This document shows, piece by piece, positions 25,915 through 34,195 of a DNA stretch of 64,000 nt. Below the pieces are notes generated by a model that was not told the origin of the DNA, ran no database searches, and was given only the letters and a program-made list of their open reading frames with translations. Source of the DNA: Bacillus bingmayongensis (GTDB lineage Bacteria > Bacillota > Bacilli > Bacillales > Bacillaceae_G); NCBI RefSeq assembly GCF_000299035.1, contig NZ_JH921517.1, positions 1,167,317 to 1,231,316 of the forward strand, written 5' to 3'. Numbering within the stretch: the stretch's first letter is position 1; the number at the start of each line of letters is the position of its first letter. The translations under genes and the position numbers were made by a program.

Positions 25915-26829
25915 TTATTTTTTTACAGCATGAATGTAATGAATGGTTTCAAAGGCAGATAGGTAGTCTTTTCGATCGGCAAAATAACATTCATGAATAG
26001 CAGCTGGTGATAAATGTTCATAAATGAGTAAACCTGATTTTTCTAACATACTCTCAATTTCATAATAAGAAAAACACGACTTCATGGGCTCTCCGCTTGC
26101 TGAAGCCATTTTCACCATGTTTTCAACTCTATTAGAGATTCCCTTCTCTTCAAAGAGTTTTTCGTCTGCATAATCTAAAACGATGGAACTACCTGCTGGT
26201 ACCTTAGTAAATAAATTATCTATTAAGCTTGAAATTTCCCTTTTCGTTAAATAATAAGAAACACCTAAAAGGCTAAAGAACGTTTTTTTGTTATCAAATC
26301 CTTTATCTATTAGATTTTGATAGGAAAACGTTTTGGTGAAATCCATAGAAACAAAATGAAGGTTACTTGGAATTTTAAAATGAGCCTCATCTAATCTTTT
26401 CTTTTTAAATTCCTGTGTAGCAGGGTAATCAATTTCAAATATTTCTAAGCTGTTTTCAAATTCTGGATGTCGAAAACTAAAAGTATCTAATCCGGCACCA
26501 AGTATGACGTATTGTTTTAACCCTAACATAATTTCATTAAGTAATACTTGTTCACAATACGCAGCACGTGCCAAGGGTGTTGGAGAAAGTTGGATTTGTG
26601 TAATCCATTTTAATATTTCTTCTGTATTTCCCTTGAATTTTTGTGCGATATCTTTGTTGAAGAAATGTATGCCTTGAACCATATTCTCTTTGATGTCATT
26701 GAATTCTTTTTCTGAAATTAAGTCTTTAGCTATATAATCATTAAAGATTCTAGGGGTATCAAATTGACTATGATAGGATCTGCCAAAAGCTGATATTAGC
26801 GAAGTTACACTTGACTCACCTTTCTTCAT
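25915..26829 (-). CDS. SAM-dependent methyltransferase, LCMT/TcmP-like
   Basis: 304-aa class I methyltransferase of the leucine carboxyl methyltransferase/PPM1-like family: ARAAYCEQVLLNEIMLG, the SAM-binding YVILGAGLDTFSFR (motif I), EIFEIDYPATQEFKKKR (acidic residue after motif II), then FFSLLGVSYYLTKREI and SIVLDYADEK. Members methylate small molecules, often antibiotics or polyketides. Start at 26829 chosen as AAGGAGTGTGTTTGT precedes it; an ATG at 26847 overlaps that site. It has its own strong promoter with a palindromic operator and a terminator hairpin in the leader, so its expression is tightly controlled. Confidence 0.85.
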   Translation of the reverse strand: MKKGESSVTSLISAFGRSYHSQFDTPRIFNDYIAKDLISEKEFNDIKENMVQGIHFFNKDIAQKFKGNTEEILKWITQIQLSPTPLARAAYCEQVLLNEIMLGLKQYVILGAGLDTFSFRHPEFENSLEIFEIDYPATQEFKKKRLDEAHFKIPSNLHFVSMDFTKTFSYQNLIDKGFDNKKTFFSLLGVSYYLTKREISSLIDNLFTKVPAGSSIVLDYADEKLFEEKGISNRVENMVKMASASGEPMKSCFSYYEIESMLEKSGLLIYEHLSPAAIHECYFADRKDYLSAFETIHYIHAVKK

Positions 26830-26854
26830 ACAAACACACTCCTTCATTTTAGAA

Positions 26855-26891
26855 CAAAAAATAGGATTCCCCTGGCCAGGAGAATCCTATT
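26855..26891 (-). terminator. Terminator-type hairpin in the methyltransferase leader
   Basis: Minus strand AATAGGATTCTCCTGG / CCAGGGGAATCCTATT followed by TTTTTG, lying between the promoter (26917-26945) and the ribosome site of the gene. It would stop most transcripts before the coding region unless antiterminated. A short frame (ATG TAT AAT AGG ...) runs through the hairpin and stops at the ribosome site, but has no good RBS. Confidence 0.7.
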
Positions 26892-26916
26892 ATACATCTC
26901 AATTAAATAAAAGTAA

Positions 26917-26945
26917 ATTATAGCACAAATAAATTTATTTGTCAA
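26917..26945 (-). promoter_or_regulatory. Consensus promoter with palindromic operator
   Basis: TTGACA (26945-26940), 17-base spacer, TATAAT (26922-26917) on the minus strand: a perfect sigma-A promoter. The spacer holds a perfect 18-bp palindrome ACAAATAAATTTATTTGT (26925-26942), a likely repressor site. No adjacent regulator gene is seen. Confidence 0.8.
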
Positions 26946-27073
26946 GTTAAAAGGGTTGTTTATTACGTTCTTTTTTAGATGTCTAAAATCGATATAAACA
27001 TTTAAAGGGAAATCTCATTATGAATGAAATAAAGTCCAAGTCGCCTAGAATAATTGTATAGTAACTTGTACCA

Positions 27074-27268
27074 TTAACAATTTGATAAGGATTGTACTTC
27101 AGTTGAATATCTTTTATAGTCTGGATATTCAGTGAGAGTCCGGCGTTCTGGTTTAAGTAATTGATTAATGAAAGATATATTTGTAATTTCTTTGTTGTAA
27201 CGTGAAAAAAATGAAACTTTAACTTTTGAATTAGGAGGAACAGTGAAGACTAAAGGTCTTTTTGGCAT
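27074..27268 (-). CDS. Small hypothetical protein, 64 aa
   Basis: Basic 64-residue protein beginning MPKRPLVFTVPPNSKVKVSF, with a core FSRYNKEITNISFINQLLKP and tail TEYPDYKRYSTEVQSLSNC. ATG at 27268 is preceded by AGGAG with 9-base spacing. No family recognised; no signal peptide. It stands alone next to a bcr1-like repeat. The ribosome site supports a real gene, but nothing indicates a role. Confidence 0.5.
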   Translation of the reverse strand: MPKRPLVFTVPPNSKVKVSFFSRYNKEITNISFINQLLKPERRTLTEYPDYKRYSTEVQSLSNC

Positions 27269-27309
27269 GCAAAACAACTCCTAAAATAAATTATTTGGCA
27301 ATTATATAT

Positions 27310-27419
27310 TTTATCCCGCTATTTGCGGGCAGTAAAACCTCTATCTCAAGATTCAGAGAGAAGGGAGGGAGATTCGTGGGGGATGAAGAAAACTTCCACT
27401 GATGGAAGTTTCACTTTAT
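27310..27419 (+). repeat. Shortened bcr1-like repeat
   Basis: Begins TTTATCCCGCTATTTGCGGG then CAGTAA and ATTCAGAGAGAAGG, ends GTGGGGGATGAAGAAAACTT, CCACTGATGGAAG, TTTCACTTTAT. About 110 bp, with the same ends as the full copy at 13444-13597 but lacking the second ACTGCCCG part. TTTAT at both ends. Confidence 0.6.
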
Positions 27420-27922
27420 ATTAAAAGTGTATTCATTCATACAATATTCAAATTTTATGGAGTTGGTTATGTATTAGCCCTTATGTAAACAAATGCAATA
27501 CAAAAGAGCAGCTAGCAAAAGCTAACTGCTCAGCCCCAGGGAAAGGGAGAAAAGATTGTAGGTACTGCAAAATTGAATTAAAGCTGTTCACCAGCCTTTA
27601 TATAGTATGTACATAATTTGAAATATTATACAGAAGAGGGATGGCTAATATAGAAAAATTAATCTACCTCTCCCTTAAAATATAAAGGGAACAGGTCGTT
27701 TAGTTGTTTTAGTATATGTCTTATTTTCAGGGTCACTTCAATAACAAGCAGGGTTTTATTTTTGTAAATCATTCTAAAGTTGTAAGGATTCTTAGTCTTT
27801 TGTATGAGGGAAAATTTTAAAAATACAGTTAAAATGAGGATAGTGGTTAACAGAATATTACATAATGAAAAAGCTGTTAAACGACAATAGCACCATTTGA
27901 AAATGTAAGGAGTGAATAGCTG
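27420..27922. other. Intergenic region, 503 bp, one hairpin
   Basis: No coding frame found. GAGCAGCTAGC / GCTAACTGCTC (27506-27531) is a stable hairpin without a T-tract. The remainder is A/T rich and shows nothing recognisable before the glycosyltransferase ribosome site. Confidence 0.4.
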
Positions 27923-29101
27923 ATGTTGAACATATTAATGGTTAACTTTCCTGCGGAAGGACATGTGAATCCTACTCTTGGCATTGTAAAAGCATTTGTT
28001 GAACGAGGAGATCATGTACACTACATTACCACTGAAAAGTTTAAGGAAAGACTTGAAGGAGTTGGAGCAATAGTCCATCTCCATTCTGATTTACTTAGAA
28101 AAGTATCAATAAATACTTCTACTTCTTCTGGCTTAAATGCGTTTTTGAACATTCATATTCAAACTTCGCTCGACATTCTAGAAATCACTAAGCATTTATC
28201 AGAAACCATGGATTTTGATTTTATTATTTATGATAAATTCGGTGCAGGGGAATTGGTAAGGGATTACTTAAATATTCCGGGTATCTCTTCATCAGCATCA
28301 TTTTTAATGCCTGAGGACTTTCTAAAGAAAATGCCTTTCAGCCCGGATTCGCCAGCGGCATTACAACCTGATGAAAAGGTTGAAAAGTTACTATATCAAA
28401 TAAAGGAGAAGTTCGGTGTTTCGCCAAAAAATATGCTTCAATTTATGAATAATACGGGTGCTGTAAATATTGTATATACAAGCCGGTATTTCCAACCTAA
28501 CAGTGACCTTTTTGTGGAGAACAATATTTTTATCGGTCCAAGTTTTCCACAAAGGAAGACAACAAATCACTTTCCCCTTGAAGTATTAAAAGGAAAAAAG
28601 GTTCTTTATATTTCTATGGGAACAGTTCTAGATCAAGTAGAACAATTTTTCAATACTTGTATTGATGCTTTTTCAGATTTTGAAGGAAAAGTTGTGCTAG
28701 CAGTTGGAGAGAAAACTGATTTCACTAAAATTAAGCAAGCTCCAGAAAATTTTATTATTTCTTCATATGTACCTCAATTAGAGGTATTAAGCCAAGCAGA
28801 CGTTTTTATTACGCACGGTGGAATGAACAGTGTTAATGAAGCAATTCACTACAAAGTACCTCTAGTTGTTCTACCTCATGACAAAGATCAGCCGATGGTG
28901 GCACAGCGATTAACAGAGCTCAGCGCCGGCTATAGATTATCGAGGGACAATATTAATGTTTGCTCTTTAAAAGATGCCGTAAAAGAAGTTCTCTCTAACA
29001 AAAAATATAAAGAAGGGATACAAAAAATCAATGATAGCTTCCTAGCATGTGGTGGACCAGAAGAAGCTATTAGGGTCATTGATTCCGTTGTGAAAAAATA
29101 A
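27923..29101 (+). CDS. Macrolide-type glycosyltransferase (GT1, YjiC/YojK-like)
   Basis: 392-aa UDP-glycosyltransferase of the GT1/MGT family, transferring a sugar from UDP-sugar to small acceptors such as flavonoids or macrolides. Seen: N-terminal MVNFPAEGHVNPTLGIVKAF with the catalytic His, and the C-terminal donor-binding signature FITHGGMNSVNEAIHYKVPL followed by VVLPHDKDQPMVAQRL. Two Rossmann halves of normal length, no signal peptide. ATG at 27923 follows AAGGAGTGAATAGCTG. Terminator at 29189-29222. Stands alone. Confidence 0.9.
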   Translation: MLNILMVNFPAEGHVNPTLGIVKAFVERGDHVHYITTEKFKERLEGVGAIVHLHSDLLRKVSINTSTSSGLNAFLNIHIQTSLDILEITKHLSETMDFDFIIYDKFGAGELVRDYLNIPGISSSASFLMPEDFLKKMPFSPDSPAALQPDEKVEKLLYQIKEKFGVSPKNMLQFMNNTGAVNIVYTSRYFQPNSDLFVENNIFIGPSFPQRKTTNHFPLEVLKGKKVLYISMGTVLDQVEQFFNTCIDAFSDFEGKVVLAVGEKTDFTKIKQAPENFIISSYVPQLEVLSQADVFITHGGMNSVNEAIHYKVPLVVLPHDKDQPMVAQRLTELSAGYRLSRDNINVCSLKDAVKEVLSNKKYKEGIQKINDSFLACGGPEEAIRVIDSVVKK

Positions 29102-29188
29102 TATCTTTAGCCGAGTATGTAGAAAAAATCGTTGAAACATAGATCTATTTAAGGAAACTTGATGATGTAAGATACCTTACATACACTT

Positions 29189-29222
29189 AACCCTGCTAGT
29201 AATCAATAAGCAGGGTTTTCTT
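29189..29222 (+). terminator. Intrinsic terminator
   Basis: AACCCTGCT / AGCAGGGTT with an 11-base loop and TTCTTC tail, ~90 bases after the glycosyltransferase gene. Confidence 0.65.
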
Positions 29223-29631
29223 CTGTCCGAATATCCTCTACATGCATATCTGAAGTCTTCATTCACAATTCTAATTGCAACTGGCAGTGTTGAAATGCTT
29301 TTTTTATTTTTTCACAATTACAAAATATAGAGCCGTTAGCGGCTAAGTATGATGTGTTTTTAAAGATTCATATAATAGAAGAAATGCAGAAAAGTGCTAA
29401 CAAGTTTACTATAGAAGATAACTAAAAATAACTACTTGAGCAGCCTCATTAGTATATGGAGTTTTATACTTATCAAGTAGGCGATAAGTGTTCGTTTTGC
29501 TGCTCATACATTAGACTCTCTTATATGTATTTCTTATTAATTAGCATACAAAATTTTGCAATATAAGACAGGTAAAAAATAAAACGACAGGAATATATAA
29601 TATATATCGAAAAAAGAAGTGAGGGAGAAAG
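29223..29631. other. Intergenic region with a possible 32-aa minus-strand remnant
   Basis: Minus strand around 29510-29410 reads MSSKTNTYRLLDKYKTPYTN then EAAQVVIFSYLL and stop, without a good ribosome site; it resembles the N-terminus of a lost gene. Otherwise A/T-rich sequence without recognised features. Confidence 0.25.
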
Positions 29632-30117
29632 ATGTGGAGAACGACAGATCTTTGTGATGCTTTTGAAGGAGAAGTACAAGTATGTAGGCCTATTTTTCAA
29701 TCATACGGAAGGAAAGAACAATTTCATGGGAAGATTGCAACGGTTAAAGTGAAAGATGATAATGTATTAGTAAAGGAAGCGCTGCAAACTTTACCGGAGG
29801 GAACTGTTTTAGTAGTTGATGGAGAGGCTTCTATGAATTGTGCGTTACTTGGAGACAACTTGGCAAATATAGCAAATGAGCGAAATATAGCCGGAATTAT
29901 TGTGCATGGATATGTTCGTGATTCTAGGGAACTGCGAAATGTAAATATTGGTATTTTAGCATTAGGTACCGTGCCAAAGAGAAGTATAAAGGAAGGAAAA
30001 GGAGAGACGGGAATTTCATTGCATTTTGGAGAAATCAGGTGGATACCGAATCAATTTGTGTATGCGGATGAAGATGGTGTTATTGTATGCGAGCAACCAA
30101 TTCATAGTACCCTATAG
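29632..30117 (+). CDS. RraA family protein
   Basis: 161-aa RraA-like protein. Typical blocks: [59 protein letters not shown], and [21 protein letters not shown] with the conserved G-x-V-R-D motif that in related aldolases binds the substrate and metal. RraA in E. coli inhibits RNase E; in other bacteria relatives are 4-hydroxy-4-methyl-2-oxoglutarate/oxaloacetate aldolases. Bacillus lacks RNase E, so a metabolic role is as likely. ATG follows GTGAGGGAGAAAG. Single gene. Confidence 0.88.
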   Translation: MWRTTDLCDAFEGEVQVCRPIFQSYGRKEQFHGKIATVKVKDDNVLVKEALQTLPEGTVLVVDGEASMNCALLGDNLANIANERNIAGIIVHGYVRDSRELRNVNIGILALGTVPKRSIKEGKGETGISLHFGEIRWIPNQFVYADEDGVIVCEQPIHSTL

Positions 30118-30375
30118 TACCTATATAATAGACGTTTTAAAAATTAATGTAACTGACTATTATTCTTAGAAAATAAATCCAATAAAGCATAGACAAAATC
30201 ACGTGTCAATAGTAAAATAATACAGAAATTTATAATTTGATGAATGTATAGGTATGTCGTTTATACGATAACTTTAAAAGGGGATTAGTGGAAGTTAAAT
30301 AGGTTCGCCGCTAAAAGTGAATGTTATCACAATAATACATTCATAAGCTACATTATCTTTCCTATACAAATACAA

Positions 30376-30465
30376 CCGCTATCTATGCGGATAGGAGGTG
30401 TTGTGCATTTTGTTTAGCACTCACGGTAGAGTGCTATTGCACGCCCTTAAAGGGCCTTTTTTTAT
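30376..30465 (+). promoter_or_regulatory. Structured leader with terminator ahead of the ECF/DUF4430 operon
   Basis: In order: CCGCTATCTATGCGG with AGGAGG next to it (30378-30400), a nested hairpin TTGTGCA ... AGCACTCACGGTAGAGTGCT ... TGCAC, and GCCCTTAAAGGGC with CTTTTTTT (30443-30463), an intrinsic terminator 30 bases before the first gene. A frame beginning near the AGGAGG runs through the terminator and stops at 30474. The layout suggests attenuation. I looked for cobalamin riboswitch elements (B12 box) in 30120-30497 and did not find them. Confidence 0.5.
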
Positions 30466-30497
30466 GTATATGTAAGCAAAGGGAGGAATAACCAAGG

Positions 30498-32393
30498 ATG
30501 GCGATGATGAAAAAATGGCTGCTTACGTCGATAATGGCAGTTGCATTAGTGTTTGTTTCATTCACAAATACTGTACATATTACGTTTGCTGAAGGAAAAA
30601 CAGCAACACTTGCGATCATTGGGGAATCGCAAAAAGGAGTTATTCTATGTCCGAAAGAAGTGCCTATTGAAGATGGAGAAACAGCCTATAGTTTGTTACA
30701 AAAAGTAATGGGGACTAAAGTAACAGCTGAAAATACGAAATATGGTATCTATGTTAAAGGTATTGACGGTTTAATGGCTGGTGAGACAAGTGGCTGGACA
30801 TATGATGTAAATGATAAAGCTGCCATGGTAGGGGCAGATAGTTATAAATTAGAATCTGAAGATGTTGTTGCATTTCGTTTTGTTGAAGATTGGAACAATA
30901 TGAGTACAGAAAAGTTGCAACAAGTACTCGATAAGATTGGAACTTGTGAAAATGATCCAGGTGTAACAAAACCAGAAGAACAAAAGCCAGATGGTCAAAA
31001 GCCAGAGGAACAAAAACCAGAAGAACAAAAGCCAGATGGTCAAAAACCTGAGGAACAAAAACCAGAGGAGCAAAAGCCAGAGGAACAAAAACCAGAGGAG
31101 CAAAAACCAGAAGAACAAAAGCCTGAGGAACAAAAACCAGAGGAGCAAAAACTAGAAGAACAAAAGCCGGATGGTCAAAAGCCTGAGGAACAAAAACCAG
31201 AAGAACAAAAGCCTAATGAGTTGAAAGAGCCAATCGAAAATGAATTACTAATGAAGCAATTAGATCAAGCGATTGCTAAAATATCACAAAAGATGATGGA
31301 AGATGGAATTGATAGTGATTGGGTAGCAATTGCACTTGCTCGTTCAGGAAATAATATTCCAGTAGAAACAAAGATTAGTTATTTACAATCTTTAACGCAA
31401 AAAGTAGAAAAACGTGTGGAACGATTTAGCGCTACAGATGTAGCAAGAACTGTTTTAGCGGTATCAGCGGTAAATGGGAATCCAACGAATGTTGCAGGAA
31501 CGAATTTAGTTCAAAAATTGTATCAATCAGAAAAGTTAAATTCTGTTACTGGTTATACATTCGCTTTACTTGCACTTGATACAAAAAAATATGAAGTACC
31601 AGCTGGAGCAAAGTGGGGCCGCGCTGCTTTAGTAAAAGAGATTTTAAATGCACAGCATACAGATGGTGGCTGGACATATAATGTTGAAAGTAGTAAGGAA
31701 GAAGCTAGTAATATTGATGTAACAGGTATGATTTTATCGGCATTAGCACCGTATCAAAAACAACCAGAGGTAAAACAAGCTGTAGACAAAGCAGTACAAT
31801 ATTTATCAAATAAACAATTGAACACTGGCGGATTTGAAGCTGACGGCCAAGAAAATTCTAACAGTGTTGCGCAAGCGATTATTGGACTTGCCATTACAGG
31901 AATTGATCCAACTAGTGACGCATTCACTAAAAATAATATAAACGCAGTTTACAATTTAATATCATACCAACTTGCAAATGGCGAATTTAAATGGTTGCCA
32001 AGTGACGAAGAGGGTAGTAGTATGGCTACTGAACAAGCATTTCTAGCACTTGTTCAATATAAAGCATTTGTAAATGGTGAAGGTTCTATATATGATTGGA
32101 CAAATTCATCAACTGAAGGCGATAAAAACTCAGTTGAAGAGCCGAAGGAACCTGTAGTGGATGAGAAAAAAGTGATTGAAGAGCAAGAAGTGATTCAAAA
32201 ACAAGAGAAACAAACAAATGATGAGAACTATCGTGTTGTTACAAAAGACAACACAGTAAATAATGAAAAAACTGCGATAAATCGCTGGTTACCGAAAACA
32301 GGAGCATCTGCTTGGGATACTGCTATGCCAGTAGGAATGGGCGTATTATGTATCGCTGCTGCATATGTTTTATGGAGACGAAAAGCAGCTTAA
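30498..32393 (+). CDS. LPXTG surface protein: DUF4430 plus alpha/alpha-barrel domain
   Basis: 631-aa cell-wall anchored protein. Order: signal peptide (1-~31); DUF4430 domain (~37-135) with GETAYSLLQKVMG and SGWTYDVNDKAAM; a 5-residue repeat linker of PEEQK/PDGQK units (~157-240); a barrel-forming helical-repeat domain of the prenyltransferase/squalene-cyclase type (~255-540) with HTDGGWTYNV, TGGFEADGQENSNSVAQAII; charged spacer; LPKTG sortase motif at 598-602, hydrophobic helix and RRKAA tail. DUF4430 and the alpha6/alpha6 barrel are also the two domains of intrinsic factor/transcobalamin (there in opposite order), so cobalamin capture is inferred. First gene of an operon with a DUF4430 lipoprotein and an ECF transporter. 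Confidence 0.85.
   Translation: MAMMKKWLLTSIMAVALVFVSFTNTVHITFAEGKTATLAIIGESQKGVILCPKEVPIEDGETAYSLLQKVMGTKVTAENTKYGIYVKGIDGLMAGETSGWTYDVNDKAAMVGADSYKLESEDVVAFRFVEDWNNMSTEKLQQVLDKIGTCENDPGVTKPEEQKPDGQKPEEQKPEEQKPDGQKPEEQKPEEQKPEEQKPEEQKPEEQKPEEQKPEEQKLEEQKPDGQKPEEQKPEEQKPNELKEPIENELLMKQLDQAIAKISQKMMEDGIDSDWVAIALARSGNNIPVETKISYLQSLTQKVEKRVERFSATDVARTVLAVSAVNGNPTNVAGTNLVQKLYQSEKLNSVTGYTFALLALDTKKYEVPAGAKWGRAALVKEILNAQHTDGGWTYNVESSKEEASNIDVTGMILSALAPYQKQPEVKQAVDKAVQYLSNKQLNTGGFEADGQENSNSVAQAIIGLAITGIDPTSDAFTKNNINAVYNLISYQLANGEFKWLPSDEEGSSMATEQAFLALVQYKAFVNGEGSIYDWTNSSTEGDKNSVEEPKEPVVDEKKVIEEQEVIQKQEKQTNDENYRVVTKDNTVNNEKTAINRWLPKTGASAWDTAMPVGMGVLCIAAAYVLWRRKAA
30967..31212 (+). repeat. In-frame 15-bp tandem repeat (PEEQK linker)
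   Basis: About 16 units of 15 bases coding PEEQK with occasional PDGQK units, inside the LPXTG gene. Such arrays expand and contract by slippage, so linker length probably differs between strains. It is a coding repeat, not a CRISPR array. Confidence 0.85.
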
Positions 32394-32394
32394 C

Positions 32395-32430
32395 AAAAAT
32401 TAGGAGCAATGATTTGCTCCTAATTTTATT
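32395..32430 (+). terminator. Intercistronic terminator
   Basis: AAAATTAGGAGCA / TGCTCCTAATTTT perfect stem with TATT tail, between the LPXTG gene and the lipoprotein gene. If partly read through it would reduce transporter relative to surface protein. Confidence 0.7.
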
Positions 32431-32448
32431 AAGAAGGGTGAGAAAAGC

Positions 32449-33294
32449 ATGAGTATGATGAAATGGTTACTCTCATTTGTCCTTTCATTTGGATTGCTTG
32501 TTGGATGTAGTCAAAATGAGTCAAAACCTGAACAAAAAGCAATTTCAAATCAAACAGAACAAAAAGAGGAACTGAAACAAGAAGAGAAGAAAGACGAAAG
32601 TAAACAGGAAGAGCCGGAAGAATCAGTCGAGAAAAAGCAACAAGAAGAGCAGCAAAAGGATAATCAGGAACAAAAACAGCAAGAACAACCTGAAATAAAG
32701 AAAGAAGAGAAAAAAGAGAAAAAAGAGCAAGAACCAGTTGCTGAGCAAAAACAGCAAGAACAACCAAAAGCGAAGCAAGAAAACGCTGAGCAAACGAAAG
32801 CGCCAGAAGCAAAACCAGAAGTAAAAGAAGAAGCGAAAGTAGTTAATCAGCCGAAAGAAACACCAAAGCAGGAACAGCCGAAAGAGTCGTCTCCTAAGGT
32901 GGAAGTGCAACCACAACCAGAAGCGAAGCAAGAGCTAAAACCAGAACCAAAGCCAACACCAGAACCAGAACCAGAACCAAAGCCAACACCACAGGCTCAG
33001 CAAGTTACCATTTCTGTACGTGGAGATCAAGGGTATTTATCTAGTGCGAAGAAAGTCGATGTAAAAGATGGAGATACAGTTTTTGATATATTAACAAGTA
33101 CAGGTTTAGATGTTGATTCAACTGGATCGGGAAATAGTAAATATGTAAAAGGGATAAATGACTTATATGAATTTGACAAAGGACCAAAAAGCGGATGGAA
33201 ATACCGTGTAAATGGTGCTTTTCCAAATCGTAGTGCCGGTGGATATAAAGTAAAACCAGGCGATAAAATCGAATGGGTATATGTGTTAAATTAG
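32449..33294 (+). CDS. DUF4430 lipoprotein
   Basis: 281-aa predicted lipoprotein: signal peptide with lipobox LLVGC (Cys at residue 21), a very long low-complexity linker rich in E, K, Q, P (~22-182; EQKQQEQP, PEPEPEPKPT), then a C-terminal DUF4430 domain (~185-281) with VDVKDGDTVFDILTSTGLDV, GPKSGWKYRVNGAFPNRSAG and KPGDKIEWVYVLN. It resembles the DUF4430 domain of the preceding LPXTG gene. Placed between wall protein and ECF transporter, it would hold substrate at the outer membrane face for the transporter. ATG follows AAGGGTGAGAAAAGC. Confidence 0.85.
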   Translation: MSMMKWLLSFVLSFGLLVGCSQNESKPEQKAISNQTEQKEELKQEEKKDESKQEEPEESVEKKQQEEQQKDNQEQKQQEQPEIKKEEKKEKKEQEPVAEQKQQEQPKAKQENAEQTKAPEAKPEVKEEAKVVNQPKETPKQEQPKESSPKVEVQPQPEAKQELKPEPKPTPEPEPEPKPTPQAQQVTISVRGDQGYLSSAKKVDVKDGDTVFDILTSTGLDVDSTGSGNSKYVKGINDLYEFDKGPKSGWKYRVNGAFPNRSAGGYKVKPGDKIEWVYVLN

Positions 33295-33316
33295 GAAAGG
33301 GCTTTAGGTAAAGGTT

Positions 33317-34195
33317 ATGAAAATTATCTTTTCTTCTTTACATCCTTTTGTGAATTTTTTCTATTATATTGGGGTGATGATACTATGTATGGTGTGTCTT
33401 CACCCTCTTTTTTTAATTGGTGCGATTATTATGATCGTGTTGTTAAACATCATGCAAGGAAATGGTGAGAAAATAAGAACAATGTTACCAAGCACGTTTA
33501 TTTTCTTTGTCATGGTTATTGTGTTAAATCCTTTGCTAACGCATAGGGGCGCGACTACATTATTTCGTCTAGGGGATAATCGAATTACATTAGAAGCGTG
33601 CATGTATGGACTAATAATGGGATTGTTGTTACTTGCTATTATGTTCACATTTACTTCCTACAATGATGTGATTTCAAGCCATAAATTTTTGTATTTATTT
33701 TCACGGATTTCACCGAAAGTTGCGCTATTGACAATGATCACAGTCCGTTTTGTTCCTTTATTTACCCGGCGTTTAAGACAAATTACACTTGTTCAAAAAA
33801 CAAAAGGTGTTCAATTAGATTCAGGCTCATTCATAGGGAGAATCAAAAATGGAATGAAACTTTTGCAGGTGTTACTTGTTTGTTCTTTAGAAGACGCATT
33901 ACAAACTGCAGATTCCATGCAAGCGCGTGGGTTTGGAGTGACAAAGCGTAGTACATATATTCGGTATCGCATGGGGAGACAAGATTGGTATATACTTGCT
34001 TGTTTAGTGTTTGTATTACTAAGCTGTTTTGTACTCAATTATTATGGTGCTGGCAAACTATCAATCTATCCAAGAGTGGAATCAGTTGCATTTCAGCAAT
34101 ATGATGGAATACTATTTATTTTATTTATACTGTTTATTAGTTTACCAATCATAATGGAAGGGAGGGAATGGTTATGGTGGCGCATGCAGAAATAA
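33317..34195 (+). CDS. ECF transporter transmembrane component (EcfT)
   Basis: 292-aa CbiQ/EcfT-type protein with about five to six membrane helices and the two conserved cytoplasmic ARG-type motifs in the coupling helices (visible: ADSMQARGFGV; the first is near LRQITLVQKTKGV). It links the S component to the two ATPases. GTAAAGGTT gives the ribosome site. It overlaps the start of the ATPase gene by ~22-28 bases, implying coupled translation. Confidence 0.88.
   Translation: MKIIFSSLHPFVNFFYYIGVMILCMVCLHPLFLIGAIIMIVLLNIMQGNGEKIRTMLPSTFIFFVMVIVLNPLLTHRGATTLFRLGDNRITLEACMYGLIMGLLLLAIMFTFTSYNDVISSHKFLYLFSRISPKVALLTMITVRFVPLFTRRLRQITLVQKTKGVQLDSGSFIGRIKNGMKLLQVLLVCSLEDALQTADSMQARGFGVTKRSTYIRYRMGRQDWYILACLVFVLLSCFVLNYYGAGKLSIYPRVESVAFQQYDGILFILFILFISLPIIMEGREWLWWRMQK

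Noticed and set aside
30120-30497. Cobalamin riboswitch
   Set aside because: Looked for because of the inferred substrate; no B12 box or conserved core was found.
30849-31148. Long minus-strand open frames opposite the LPXTG and lipoprotein genes
   Set aside because: They are products of the repeated coding sequence on the plus strand (Leu/Phe/Trp-rich) with no ribosome site.
30967-31212. CRISPR-like or minisatellite array
   Set aside because: The 15-bp repeats have no spacers and stay in frame as PEEQK units of a surface-protein linker.
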